Positions 42,697 through 55,095 of a DNA stretch of 64,000 bases are shown one piece after another (the first letter of the stretch is position 1; each line of letters opens with the position of its first letter). Below the pieces are notes generated by a model. That model was given only the letters and a program-made list of their open reading frames with translations. It was not told the origin of the DNA and made no database searches. Both the position numbers and the translations under genes were made by a program. Source of the stretch: Nymphaea colorata (Eukaryota; Streptophyta; Magnoliopsida; Nymphaeales; Nymphaeaceae); NCBI RefSeq assembly GCF_008831285.2, contig NC_045138.2:42277115-42341114 (forward strand), given 5' to 3'.

Positions 42697-45600
42697 TTAC
42701 AAAATATCCTCATACGGTCTCCAGTTGGGAGGGGGCCGATGCCAAACTTTGCTAGTAATGGTTCTGTCCACTCTTCTAAGCAAATGGAACACCTCAGGTG
42801 CTGGGTCATCTCTAATAAAAACCAACTTGTTCTGCTCTAGACACACGGATTCACCTAAAACCTGCTGTACTGTGTTGTTCCTCAAGCACTTGCAGCAGCG
42901 CCTAATAAAACTACCATTGTTGCAAATTACCTTAATGGTGCCATCAAGCCTATCAATCCCTTGAACTGCTCGTAGGCAATGCGAAAGTAGACTTCCTTCA
43001 TCAGTAGCTCTACTCTCATCACTCCAGCAGGCAATGCCAAAAATAAACCGGCCACTATGCTCTCTCACTAAAGCAGACACATCCCTATTGTCCTTATTAA
43101 GATGCACCGCAATATGGATATTGTAGACAGTTCCATTCTCCCATCTCCAGCATCCCCAAGGAAGCCCAACCATTAACCAAGTTTGGATAGCTTGCCTATC
43201 ACTAAGCGACCAGTCTCTAGAAATGATGAAATCAATGCAATAACTCCATAACGCCTTACCAGTCAAGTTCATAGCGTGCTTTCCCTCATGCTTGCAGCTG
43301 TTGCGCCATTTCCATGTGTGCCAAAGGACTATGTGCAACAAATTTTTCCAACACTTGAAGAGGATCTTATTTTTAAATTTGCGAGAAGTCCACCAGACAA
43401 GAGCTTCCTTGACAGTTGCAGGTTGGAAATTATTCTGCCCAAACTTCCTTAAGACCAACTCCCACAGGCTTTTGATTACCTTGCATTGAAGGAAAACATG
43501 GTTAATATCTTCTTGAGCATTATTACAAATATAGCATCTGGAAGCAAGTTGGAGGCCCTGCTTTTGGGCTCTCGCATCAACATGTAGGCAGCCTTCGACT
43601 GCCAAGTAGGTTGTCCATGCAGCACGGGGAGGGGCTCCAACTTTTCAAATGAAATTCCTCCAAGGTTGCACGGTACTGCTAACACGCAATACATCCCAAA
43701 ACTGGTGTCGTGACAGGGGACGGTTGGCACAGTCCACCCATTCAAGAATATCCTGCCGACTATCCTCAAGGACCGGAAGTTGCATCAAAATGCTATTAGA
43801 GTCTAAAAACATTTGGACATAGGTTTCTTGATCAGCAAGAATCTCCTTAATAGAGCAGTTTATGGTGTCTAGAATCAGGGGCCAATGGGCGTGTGCAATC
43901 ATGTTAGCGATAATGACCCCATTCCACCTGTCGCGCCAAAATTTGACTGAAGACCCATTATGAACTCTCCAATGAACTTGAGATTCAATAAGCTGCCAGC
44001 ATTTAATCACCCTTTTCCATAGAAAGGATTCATTCCCGCTGATTTTATAATGCCACAGACTTTTCTTAGCTAAATATTTGACCTTGACAAGATCAGTCCA
44101 CAGGGAAACCTGTGTGATTGCTTTGACACCAAGAAAACAGAAGTTGGCCCTATTAACATCCGCCAAATGCCGGAGTCCAACACCACCCTCCACCTTTGGC
44201 TTACAAAGAGTCTCCCATCTGATAAGGTGAACTCCTTTTGCCTCCCTATCGTCCCCCCATATGAAACTGGAGCACACCCTGTCAAGTTTATGACAGATAG
44301 ACTTGGGAATCCAAATGACCATCATCCAATAGTTTGGAATAGCTGACAAGACATGTTTGACCAAGCAGATTCTGCCGGCATAAGAGAGTAACTTTTGCTT
44401 CCAACCAGCAAGCTTCTGGTTAACCCTAATCACAAGATGTTCACATTGGCTGACAGAAATGGCCTTGATTTGGAGAGGTAAGCCCAAATGTATAACTGGA
44501 AAGACGCCCCTCCTCCAACCTGTCATAGAACAAAATGTACTACATTCCACCTCCGAGCAGTTGAAAAAGAAAGCCGTAGTCTTATTGGGGTTTAATTTTT
44601 GACCCGAAGTAGCCTCAAACTCAGCAAGACAATCACTAAGGCCTTGAAAACACTTATATTTTCCTTCAATGAAAAGGAGGATATCATCAGCGTAAAAGGA
44701 AGAATGGGTAGAACTTAAGCATCTAACCTTAGGGGCTCGAATCCTTCCAACTTGCAAGTAGGACAGGATACTGCGGCTGAGAACTTCCATGGTAACGAGG
44801 AACAGGTAGGGGGACAAGGGATCTCCCTGCCTCAGCCCCCTTTTTGTGTAAAACCAAGAACCTTCCTTGCCGTTAATTAGAAGCGCAGACGACACAGAAG
44901 AGATTACAATCATTATCCGCCTGATCCAGTTGGAACAAAAGCCAAGCAACTTGAGTCCATTCTCCACAAATTTCCAATTCACTCTGTCATAGGCCTTGCT
45001 AAGATCTATTTTGACACATGCCGCCTTAGACTTACTCCAGGCGAGGGAGTGGATCACCTCCTGGCTGAAAAGGAAGCTGTCTTGAATGCTGCGGCCCAAC
45101 AAAAAAGCTGACTGATTTTGATCAAGGATACGGCTCAAGATGGGTCTCATCCGTAAGACCATGATACGAGTCAGGAATTTGAGGATGCTATTGCAAAGAG
45201 AAATAGGACGGAACTTGTCCAAAGTGTCGGCTCCCTCTTCTTTGGGAAGAAGAACAATGTGAGTTTTATTGATCCCCTTTATTATGCGACTGGACCGAAA
45301 AAAATCCTTAATAGCGAGGCTCACATCAGGTTCAATAATAGACCAGAACGAACGATAGAATTGATTGTTAAATCCGTCTGGCCCGGCAGCTGAGTCCTTA
45401 TTCGCACTGAAGACTGCCCACTGAATTTCCTCATCACGAATAGGGCTAACCAAATACTCATTTTCTTCTGCAGTCACCACCGGACCTGGAGAAACATTGG
45501 AGGGAAGGAGTCCAGTGTCAGCATTGTCAGTCAACAGGTCTTTGAAATGTCTAGTGCAAGTAGCAAAAATTTCGTCCATATCCGAAACCGCCCTATCACC

Positions 45601-46754
45601 ATCCCTAATCATGTGGATACGGTTTTTCCTTTGCCTACCTATAGCAATGGCATGGAAAAATTTAGAATTAATATCACCTTCTCTCATCCACCTCACACGA
45701 GCCTTTTGTCTTAGTCGCTCCTCCTCCATCTTAATAAGCTTTAAGAGGGTGAGGCGAAGCTTCAACTCACGGGAGCTTGCTGTCGGATCGCCCTCTTCCA
45801 TTTGCTTTTGAGTCGCTCCCACCTGCAGTCTAAGTCTGCCAATAATTTTGTCTAGGTCATTCGGACCTTGCTTGGCCCAAACACGAAGCTTATTTCTGAC
45901 AAGTTGGAGTTTAGATACCAATCTAACCATGGGGCAGCCACCAACCTGCTGTGCCCAACAGTCTGCAACAAGGCTTCTACACTTGGGAAATTGTTCCCAA
46001 TAGTTGAAATACCGAAAGACCGACATGCCGCTGGTAAAGGTGTGATTCCTCACAGCCTCCATCATAATAGGGCTATGGTCAGAAGAAGTGCGAGGCAAGA
46101 TGCAAAGACTGAAAAGCCAATCACGACAGTCCCACCAGTCATGGGTGACAAAACAATGGTCAATCAGACTCTGCACATTGTCGGGCCCCATTCTATTGTT
46201 GGACCAGGAGAATTTGGTTCGGGAGTCGAGAATTTCCATGAGCTGATTGGCCCTGATGAAATTATTGAAGAGAATGCACGGCCACAGGGTAGGGGTCTTC
46301 CTGATTTTTGTGACATATCCCTAACTGCATTAAAATCACCCAAGCAGACATGCGGCTTGCTTATGCTTGAAAGTTCAGCACTGAGCTCATCAAACTGGAA
46401 CCTCCGAATACGAAAGTCCGGATGGAGATACACCCCTACAACTGAAAAAATTCTGCCAGAACTTAGGTGTTTAACTACGATAGAAATCCAATAAACTTGC
46501 ACTTTTGGTTCCTGCACCTGCACTTTGTCTGCATCCCACAATAGCCAAATCCTAGCCCATTGGCCATTAAGATGGATATTAGAAATAGAATGATATCTGG
46601 GGAACTTGAAACTTAGCTTTTCCAAAGTAGCCTCATTCAGTTTTGTATCTATGAGGACAGCAATGTCTGGGTTAGCATGCTGAAAAATAAGCTGAAGATC
46701 ATGCTGGCCAGTGACGCCGGCCAGCCCACGAGCGTTCCAAGATAGGAACCTCAT
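42697..46754 (-). pseudogene. LINE ORF2: endonuclease, reverse transcriptase, zf-RVT, RNase H-like
   Basis: About 1350 codons. It starts at ATG 46754 (MRFLSWNARGL). The APE-type endonuclease shows NARGL, LIDTKLNE (usual catalytic glutamate in ETK replaced by D), LGDFNAV and, after the break, SSDHSPIM. The frame shifts between about 46230 and 46265. Reverse transcriptase follows with FRPISLCN, KIDLSKAYDRVNW, GLRQGDPLSPYLF and active-site SFYADDILLF. A single in-frame TGA at 43645-43647 precedes the zf-RVT segment (RCYICNNAQEDINHVFLQC) in the same frame. An RNase H-like C-terminal domain of the plant LINE type ends NWRPYEDIL with the stop at 42697. Target-primed reverse transcription is the known role; this copy is disabled. 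Confidence 0.92.
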
Positions 46755-47730
46755 TGCGACCCCATAGGAAGGTGACATACACTACTACACCCTAGCAGGT
46801 CAGCTCTGTTAGGGCTATTTTCCGTTTCTTCCATACAAATTGTATTCTTTTCTTTAAGTAAAGGTACACTCATTCCTTGATCTCCTGGATCTTCAGCAGC
46901 TGAGGAGGCTCTAGCTTCAGCTGCACTGAAGCTAAAGTGATCCATGGAGTGAGGACTTAGCAGCTCTGCGTCTGCGCGAGAAACCATTAAACCAGAGAGG
47001 ACCTTGTCTGGCTGAGGAAGATTGCTGGACCTCTTCTTGAAAGAGCTAGTCGCTTTGCTTTTCAACTGGCGTTTCTTCTCCATTGGGCTTTTTCGATGGG
47101 GCAACATAACATTCAGGGGTTGATTCTGGGTATCATCAATAGCCATAGAATCCTTACTTTGGTGGGCTCGAAGGCTGCTTGCGCTCGCCATCCTCATAGA
47201 TTCGGATGGAGCATTTGCTGTATTACAAGTTCTATCATGTTCCATCATTTCAACGTCAGACTCCTTGCCCTTCGCAGGTGACTCCTTAGCATGCTCTACC
47301 GATTTCCTACTGGTGTGCTCAGATTTTTGCTTATATCTAGTCCCTTCCTCTTCTGCATTGACACCCTCCTCTTTCTCGAGCAAACTGTGAAGGGCTGAGA
47401 ATCTGTTGGCCTGGCCAGCTTGACCAGCCATTTTACTCCGGGAAAAGGACCGGCGTTTGGGGCTTTTAACTGTCATCCAGGCCTTCCCATCATCTACTGT
47501 TGCAGGATCTTCTGAGGGGTCTTGCTTCAGCTCCTCACAAGCGAAAGTAAAGTGGGACGTCGCCCCACACCTAAGGCAGTATTTCACCTTCGATTCATAT
47601 TCAACACTCTGCGCCAGGGCAACACCTTCTTCAAACGATATTCTAACTTCATTCACTGGAATAAAGCCCAGCGGAACCTCAAGGAGCACACGCGCATACC
47701 CCAAACTAGCGACCTCCTTAGTGAATGCTA
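46751..47730 (-). pseudogene. LINE ORF1 protein, N-terminally truncated
   Basis: It encodes the RNA-binding gag-like ORF1 product. The visible protein starts within the DUF4283 region (LGYARVLLEVPLGFIPVNEV), then carries a CCHC-like knuckle YCLRCGATSHFTFAC and a long basic, serine-rich tail. The conserved N-terminal half is missing and the open frame continues a few codons into flanking DNA. Its TGA stop at 46751-46753 overlaps the ORF2 start codon as ATGA. Confidence 0.85.
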
Positions 47731-47769
47731 AGAACAATAAAAAATTACAAAAACAAAACATAGCAACAT

Positions 47770-49400
47770 AGGATGGACTTTCTTTCTCTAAAACATGAAT
47801 GTGCAGTAAATAGCAGTGTGCACCTTAAGTCAGCTAAAATTAATTCCTAACATATACTCTTTGTAAATAATACCACTTGAAACATGAGATAACTAATTAA
47901 TCTATCAACTACAACAGAAATTTGCAGTAAAAAACAGTAAAACCAAGATAAAACACCTAAATGTTATACTTGAAACCTAAAAACAGTAAAAAAGCAATTT
48001 AAACTATTAAATCAGCTATAATTAAAGATTAACAAGTATTTTTTTTTACTAAAAACCTTTTTAAACAAGAAATAACTATTGAACCACTAATTTACAGTAG
48101 AAATTATAGTAAAAATATGGTAGAAAACGAGGTAAAGCACCTACACTATATACTTAGGGACCTCAAAACGGTAAAAAAAAATCAGTTTGAATCATTAAAA
48201 TAAATACAACTATGGGTTACCATCTAATATTAAACTAAAAATGGATATAAATAAAAAATAACTATTCAAACTATGAAATGGCAGCACCAGTTGCACTAAA
48301 AAGCAAGACTAAATAAGACAAAACTCATGCACACAATTCCAAAAATCAAAAAGTGAAGACCAACTAAAATTTCAACTTAACAACTAAAATACACTTAAGA
48401 ACAACATGAAAAGACATGTATTCATCAAAGAAACCTACATAAGTATAATCTTATACTAAGCTTACTGATTAACTACATAAGTATAAACTTATACTAAGCT
48501 TACTGATTAACTAAAGTAAATCATGCTTTAAACCCCAAAAAAGATTTCTAAACTACCCAGTTACATTATATCAACTACTTTACCATTCCACAACATAGAC
48601 TAGCTATATTTGACTATAGTTCAGCAAGATTCATAAGTTAGAACATTAAAGCACACTACAGCTGCTGCAAAATGTAAACAAACTGAATTAAAATAGGAGC
48701 AGAAGCAACCAAAGACACCAAAATTGTCATTATCCTAGCTAGCAAGCATCAATCCTTTAACTAGAATTATTGAAATCAGCAGACCATTAACTAGAAAGCA
48801 TTTAAAAAAACTAATTTACACTTGGAATCAATGAGAATCAACAAAAATGAAAGGAAATAGGTGTTGTATATAATTGGCACTTTTGTTTATATATCTACCA
48901 AGCCTGAAGCCCCAAATTTAACAACATATTCAACACTGAATTAACAATATGTGCATAAAAACCACTTACTATGTACTAAGGCACAGTGAAACTCAAGTGG
49001 TAGATGCTGCCACTTCATGAAGTGAGAAAGAAATCAAGTGAAAAGGACTGCCGAACACAGCTAGCAGTTTGACCAGACAGTCAAGAAGCTGTCAGTGAGG
49101 CTTCTCACATGGCTCCAAATCTAAAACTACAATAAAATTGCATAAACTCGTTGAAAATGAATCAAACTTACTGCTACATGACAAAAAAATTATGCACTCA
49201 TACATGATGGTCTACACTAATCGATTAACCCAAGTAAAAATCTGTAATATAAACCTGCAAACTAAGACATGCTCACAAGATTTGACAGGAAAACACCTAA
49301 AAGCCAAGACACATGACTAGAAAAACTTGGGAATCCTATTCTAGTTCATGGGAAACATGAAAGTGTACCTAATTTATGGTATGCAATGCAACAAGTTGGT
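47770..49400. other. AT-rich DNA without genes
   Basis: It contains loosely repeated phrases (GCAGTAAAAAACAGTAAAA, TTTACAGTAGAAATTATAG, ACTAAAAATGG) and lies opposite a similar flank left of the LINE. No open frame has family support. Confidence 0.5.
48436..48513. repeat. About 40-bp tandem duplication
   Basis: CTACATAAGTATAAWCTTATACTAAGCTTACTGATTAA appears twice in succession; copies are nearly identical. Confidence 0.88.
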
Positions 49401-51423
49401 AAATACCTAACTAAAATCGGTTGTGGTCCACTTGAATCCAGGATGCAAAGCTCAAGCTACCTTCTGGACTCCTCCGACTTCAATCCTCTATACACCAAGC
49501 ATGGTTATGGGTTTGAGGGAAATAAGGATGTTGAAGGAGTTGGGTCACAGTGGGAGTAGATGTTTTGACCAAGGGGTGTCACCTAGTGAAGTTGTTGCAA
49601 CTTCTTCTCCTAGGGCATGACTAGGCTAGACTGGAAAAGAAAAGAGAGAGGGGGGAGACAAGCTATGCCTCTTCCAAAGAAACATGAGCCATGGTCTAGC
49701 TCCTATACTTTTTTGTTTTTTGTTTTACAAAAACCGTGTCCATCAACTCTATTTTTATAAAAACACTCTTACTTCTTTTCTTTTCTACTTGATTCAACTA
49801 ATATTTATTAAGAAAAATGCAAAATCTAAGTTTAAATAAATGCAAGATATGATTCCAAGGCCTAAATTCTACCAAAGATATGAGTTTTTAAGATAAAAAA
49901 ATATTATTTTACCATTGGAAGCCAAGTTTTACTGTTTTACATGTACTTTATTCATTTTAGCTTTGATTTCGATCAAATTCGAACGGTGTTTCCTTGAGCT
50001 TTACACAAATACAAAACATGAGGATTGCAGCACTAAATAAAAATTAATGCATTTCATGCATTATTAAAAGCCTCCATGCTTACACAAACACTATCATTTA
50101 ATTCTAATCATAGTTTTAGTTTTATTCTGCTTTTCTAGAAAGCATGGTTGCATTTAGCATATGCAACAAGCCTTTTGACCCTCCAAGTTTCACCTTAGAA
50201 GACTAATGCAGTCTCCTGAGGGTTTAGGATACAAATCTAACATCTACATCATGAAAATATATATATATAACACATTATTAGGAGTTTAAAACACATTATT
50301 AGGAGTTTAGGATACAAATCTAACATCTACATCATGAAATCCCATTCATTAGATTGAATAAAGCAAATTCCATGCCGCCACAGTAGAAATAAATTTTGAA
50401 ATTTTGTTCCAAATTTGTAACAACTTTCTACTTCTTTGAAAATCATGTATGTTTAGCTCATCATTTTTCAATCAATGTTCCTACACAATGTGTGACATGC
50501 TCTCTTCTGATTCTTTTTCAATGACTTTTTTAATGTATAGTAGAAATGAGCCGCCCTTTAATCTAGACAATGTAATCTTCACTTTGAATCATAGGCTAGA
50601 GCTACTACAGGTTCCACCGCTTTGGTGGTTATGTGTAGTTTTATCGTGTCATGTCATCAAGCTTGCTACTCACTTTTTTTTTATTTTTTCTTTTTTTTTT
50701 AATAAGCCTTAAACATGACTAGATAGAAGTACATATCATCTATATTTCGGAGGCAGTAGATACATCAACTTAACTTCATCCCTCTACTCAAAAAATTGGA
50801 TAGCGGAATTTACACTCACCCTAAACTCATTCTACCACTTATGTATCCATTGATTATTAATTAATTTTACCTACCACACAAAGTTATATAAGTGCTTCAA
50901 TCCAAATTCAAACTATCACATACAATCAGTTCATCAAATTATATTTTTAAGATTGGTTTTGAATTTTTTTTTCAAATTGGGCTTAAAAATTTCTTGAAAT
51001 ACTCTAATTCATATTGTTGCAATCTATACAAAGTTAATAATGGAACTTTTTTTATGCCTAATGTAGTGAGTTTTTACAAAAATAGATACTAGAGAATTGC
51101 TTGAGATATTCATCCCTTCCCTCATGCTTAAACATTGCTGCCCTCAGCAATGCCCCCATTCTTAAACCAAACTACATGGATGCAGGATGTTAAAAATAAT
51201 AAGAGCAGCGAAAGCAAGGAAAATATGACTTGATAGTTCCCACGAATGGTCCTCATGATGTGATCGTGCTCCCAAATTTTGCTACTTCAATAACTCACTT
51301 ATAACAAACAAAGATTAAGCATACATGTCTTATTAATATACATCTTCACAAAATTTATATGCAGAAAGATGAAAAAGAAAGTACTAACTACGTAACATAC
51401 AAGAGAGGGGAACATAAATGTTT
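49401..51423. other. No recognisable gene; possible 3' region/LTR of the gypsy relic at right
   Basis: Mixed AT-rich DNA. TTTAGGATACAAATCTAACA and its continuation recur at 50223 and 50307, and a 24-bp unit with ACACATTATTAGGAGTTTA is duplicated between them. In a minus-strand gypsy element the untranslated region and 3' LTR would fall here, but no LTR ends were recognised. Confidence 0.4.
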
Positions 51424-52640
51424 CTAATTCTGTGGGTCATAAAGATTCATCTTCTCCATGTCACTATCTTCCTGATTTCCAATGTGGTATTTAAATTTCT
51501 GACCATTCACTATAAATTGTTTACCCGTTCCAATATCTTTGATCATAACTACTCCACTAGGGTAAGCCTCAACTACCTTGTATGGATCCTTCCACCTTGT
51601 TAAGAGTTTGCCTGGGAAGAGCTGGAGTCTTGAATTATAAAACCATACTTTCTGCCCTGGGACAAATAATCTTCTTTGAATGCATGTATCATGAAATGCC
51701 TTCATTCGTTCCTTATAAATCTTGGGTTTTTTATATGCATCATTTCTCGACTCCTCCGGCTCACTTAATTGCAATTTTCTCTCTTCACCTGCGTGAGTCA
51801 AGCCAAAATTTAATTTGTTGATCACCCAATATGCTTGGTGCTCCTGAGTCAAGCCAAAATTTAATTTGTTGATCAACCAATATGCTTGGTGTTCCTGAGT
51901 CAAGCCAAAATTTAATTTGTTGATCACCCAATATGCTTGGTACTCCAAGTCTACTAGCAAGTGACATGCCTTGTCAAACACTAATCGATAATGTGACATG
52001 TCAGTCAGGTTCTTGAAGGTAGTCTGATACAACCAAAGTACGTCATCCAACCTGACAGACCAATCCTGTTGATTGGGAGTAACTGTCTTCTCCAAAATTC
52101 TCTTTATTTCCCTATTACACACTTTTACATGTCCACTTGTCTGTGGATGATAGGGGGTGATGATCTTATGGTCAACACCATACTCCCTCAACAATAGTGC
52201 CACTTGACCATTTCTAAAATGCTTTCTTCTGTCTGAATGACAGCTCTTGGCATCTCAAACTTACTGAAAATGTAGCGTCTGATCAATTTTAAAACTACAT
52301 TGTGATTATTGGTCTGAGTGGCGACTGCTTCTATCTACTTGGAGACATAGTCCACCACGACAAGAATGTAACATGTTTCCAAATGATGGTGGAAAAGGTC
52401 TCACGAAATCAACACTCCAAATATCAAATATCTTGATAACTAAAATGGAGGTCAACGGCATCATCATCTGCCTCTTTCCGATGCCAGAGGTTTGCAGACA
52501 ATGAGGGCATGGTTGATGAATCTCATGAACATCTTTATGTAGTGTAGGTCACCACAATTCTGATTGTAACACTTTAGTTGCAATCTTAAGAGTGGAGAAG
52601 TGGCCTCCACAATGAAGAAAATGGCAAAACTCTAAAATTG
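51424..52640 (-). pseudogene. Ty3/gypsy (Tat/Athila-like) integrase relic
   Basis: Minus strand. Near 52640-52380 lie decayed integrase zinc-binding and N-terminal text (PFPPSFGN). 52203-51424 is one open frame: YGVDHKIITPYHPQTSGHVK, NREIKRILEKTV, WSVRLDDVLW, then KACHLLVDLEYQAYWVI, then an EERKLQLSEPEESR helix and a C-terminal domain with PGQKVWFYNSRLQLFPGKLL. The YHPQTSGxxE box has K for the catalytic glutamate's usual region (HVKVCNRE). These phrases are typical of the Athila/Tat branch. A 51-bp triplication expands it. Other pol domains were not found; copies to the right are degenerate. Confidence 0.85.
51795..51947. repeat. 51-bp in-frame tandem triplication inside the gypsy integrase
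   Basis: Units start at 51795, 51846 and 51897 with GAGTCAAGCCAAAATTTAAT. Each is 51 bp, 17 codons, so the frame stays open and the protein repeats HQAYWVINKLNFGLTQE. The copies differ at only a few bases. Confidence 0.95.
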
Positions 52641-53826
52641 GCTGATGTTCGTCATGTGGAATACATCATCTGATAACTTGATATGTTTCTAAATGAAATA
52701 GTTCTGGTTTCTCCTAGAAGTAATGACTTGCTTAAGATGCTAGATTATCTCTTTTTGATTTGCTCTAGTTTTCAAGCATCCTTATGAAACCGGCTTGGAT
52801 CAATTCGGGAGTGGGACCCAAGTTGGGTCCGTTACCCCTGATTTTTGAGTTTGGGAGTCCGAATCCAGGTCCAAACCCGTTTAGCCCACTTTCTTGGACT
52901 AGATCTGATTTGGGATCGCCTTTGGGCAGAGTCCAAACTCACGTTCCATGCTCAAAACCTCCACTGAAAATGCCGCCTTGACTGCTGAGGAGAAGATGTT
53001 TGGCGGTCCACCACCTTAGCATAAGCAGGTGTGAAGTGGGCCTCCTTTGAACCGAGCCAGACCTTTTTAGGTGAAGACTCATTTTGAGGATTGAGAGGTT
53101 TAAAATTCTTCCACGACAACTCTTCTCCAACCCGGGGAGACTGATGCAGTGCGATAGATCCAGATCCATACTTTTGTAATTAGATCTAGATATTTTCAAA
53201 TACAGTAAATGGATCCAGATCTGAAATTCATCTCTTTCTCTACATAAAGGAACGTGGGTTCATTTTGTACGTACAGTTAGAAGTTGGAAGTTGAAGAGTA
53301 AAAAGAAAAGAAATGCAAGCTTTCTCTTAGTTTTCTTCTGTTTTTTCCTTTTGTCTATTTATTTGCTTGAGTTTTAGTTAGCTTTAAGCGTAGTTTCAAC
53401 TTAATTGTGCGTGACGATGGGTTGAGATTCGTTAATCTTAATCTGTCTTGCATTAGTTGCCGATTGATACTTGTTTCAAACTAGCGACTTGCTGGTCGAT
53501 AAATCAATTAGTCAGCTTAACCGTTGGCCAATACTAATCCATGACCTACAAATATATGTATATGCGTTCTTTGTATAGACACATTTGCTTGTGCATTTAT
53601 TTTCACATAAATAAATTTATTTATTTATTTCAATTGACTAGGGTGAGTAGTCCTCTGTCCGACCATTCGATTTTGACAACTTAGGTGAAAATACACTAAC
53701 CAATTAGTACCTAGAATGTTGTGCATAAGACATTAACATGAAGATATCTACCATACAACTGATTAAGCATAGAAAAAAAAAGCAGGTCAGCAAATAAAAA
53801 ATTAAACCTTGCCACAATCAAGTTAC
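52641..53826. other. No recognisable gene
   Basis: Decayed gypsy-like DNA on the left, then a stretch near 52785-52930 of GGGACCCAAGTTGGG-type phrases, and AT-rich DNA. Short frames lack family support. Confidence 0.45.
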
Positions 53827-54085
53827 CTATCATTCTGTGCAGAAGAGTCAACTTTTGAAAACACATCTCCAAATCGGACATAGAAAAACCCTCTCAATGT
53901 CCTCGCGTCCACAGACATATAAAGACAAAAATAATATTCGACATCTCTAGATTCCATCAAAGATAAGGAAAATGAATCCCTGCTTGAAAGAATCCACCTC
54001 TCATTACGATTTCGTAAGGCTTGAGATAAAGCAGCTGCAACTTCTTCTGAATCCCCAGGTGCTGGCCAAAGTCATGCAGCAACAG
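53827..54085 (-). CDS. Candidate host-gene internal exon, product unrecognised
   Basis: Minus strand. A pyrimidine-rich acceptor (GGTTTTTTTTTCAG) precedes 54085 and an AG|GTAACT donor follows 53827. One frame stays open for about 75 codons of mixed composition from roughly 54059: EEVAAALSQALRNRNERWIL, SFSLSLMESRDVEYYFCLYM, GFFYVRFGDVFSKVDSS. That frame meets a TGA inside the first 14 bases, so the acceptor may instead be the CCAG ending at 54062. I do not recognise the family and found no certain neighbouring exons. It may be part of a real gene or a remnant. Confidence 0.4.
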
Positions 54086-54520
54086 CTGAAAAAAAAACCA
54101 TCAAACATGGTCATAACCAAAAGAGAAAAAAAGATGCTCTTCATAGGGAAGAAAAGCCTGCAACTTCACCTCAACCACTAACTTGGGACAACAGAAAAGC
54201 TGTTCCTTGTTGCAAAGGTAAGGTGTTCGATTCGTTGTCACAATCGCCCAAAGGCAAGGCACAGTAAGCGCTACAGGAAAAAAATTATAGAGTAACATTT
54301 TGAGCAGCAACAATTGCAATGAAAATAAGCTATCTGAGCCACAATAAGCAGAAGGAAATACGGAGTAATGTTTTGATCAGCAACAAGTGTGGTAAAAAAG
54401 AATAAAGCCCTACACGATAATTACTGAAATATCATCAGAAGCCTTCAAGTTCATTGATAGTTCTCGCTTAACCAGAAAACCTGCAACAATCTTCCTCTTG
54501 CAGCCAGGCACGGTCACCCG

Positions 54521-55024
54521 ATGGTGCCTGCCTTTTCAGGAAGGCAAACCCTCCGGCGTTTTGTTCTTGACAAGGAATGGGAGAACCCAAAAGCCTTCCT
54601 TTCTCTTAACCTCAATGGCAGAGGTCAGGCTAGCCCTCTAGCAGCAACAGGCGAAGGGCCGTTGGGCTCAATTGCCATAGATGTAGCAAATACTGGAGGA
54701 TGTCACTCTATGGTCTTTACGCAGTGGAAGAGCAGCGTACCCACTCTGTGTACTGTTGCAGGCTCCCAACGATTGCTTGGAAAGCTCATAGGAATGACCC
54801 CAATGGTGCCACGCGCGAAAGCTCAAACGAGGGATGTAGGGAAGGAACGAGAAAATTTCGGGAAAGAAACGCTGTTATCGGGCGAAGAAAGGAAGAACTT
54901 TGGGGACAATACCGTAGGAAGAGGGAAGAAAAAAGATTGGGGAAGAAAAACAGCGGTGATAAATGTCATCGGTATAGGCGGTGATAAAAGTTTTGGTAGT
55001 GGGGAGAAACTGCCCTACATTTAG
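54521..55024 (+). other. 167-codon open frame, not recognised
   Basis: The longest non-transposon open frame in this part. The first 95 codons look protein-like; the rest is rich in Lys, Arg, Glu and Gly (EERKNFGDNTVGRGKKKDWG) and resembles the antisense of a CT-rich leader. It lies just upstream of the minus-strand exon candidate and may be the shadow of that gene's 5' region. No domain is recognised. Confidence 0.2.
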
Positions 55025-55095
55025 GTTTTAAGGGTGACCTACATTCATACAAGCCTAATCTAATGTGAACAAAAGAGACCTTACTGACTTACTAG

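Larger units (their letters stand above)
42640..47730 (-). mobile_element. LINE (L1-type non-LTR retrotransposon), 5'-truncated
   Basis: Minus strand. It contains the C-terminal part of ORF1 (46751 to about 47730) and a full-length ORF2 (42697-46754). The 3' UTR is short (42640-42696, with CTCCGGGGCTAACCCCAGCATT near the end). The 5' side stops inside ORF1, as expected of incomplete reverse transcription. A clear poly(A) tail was not seen. A weak AAGAAC match (about 42605 and 47731) might be a target duplication. Only one frameshift and one stop interrupt ORF2, so this is among the youngest elements here. Confidence 0.92.

Noticed and set aside
43476-43769. 97-codon minus-strand frame and other short frames within the LINE
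   Set aside because: They are shadows; the true ORF2 frame runs through with a single TGA at 43645-43647.
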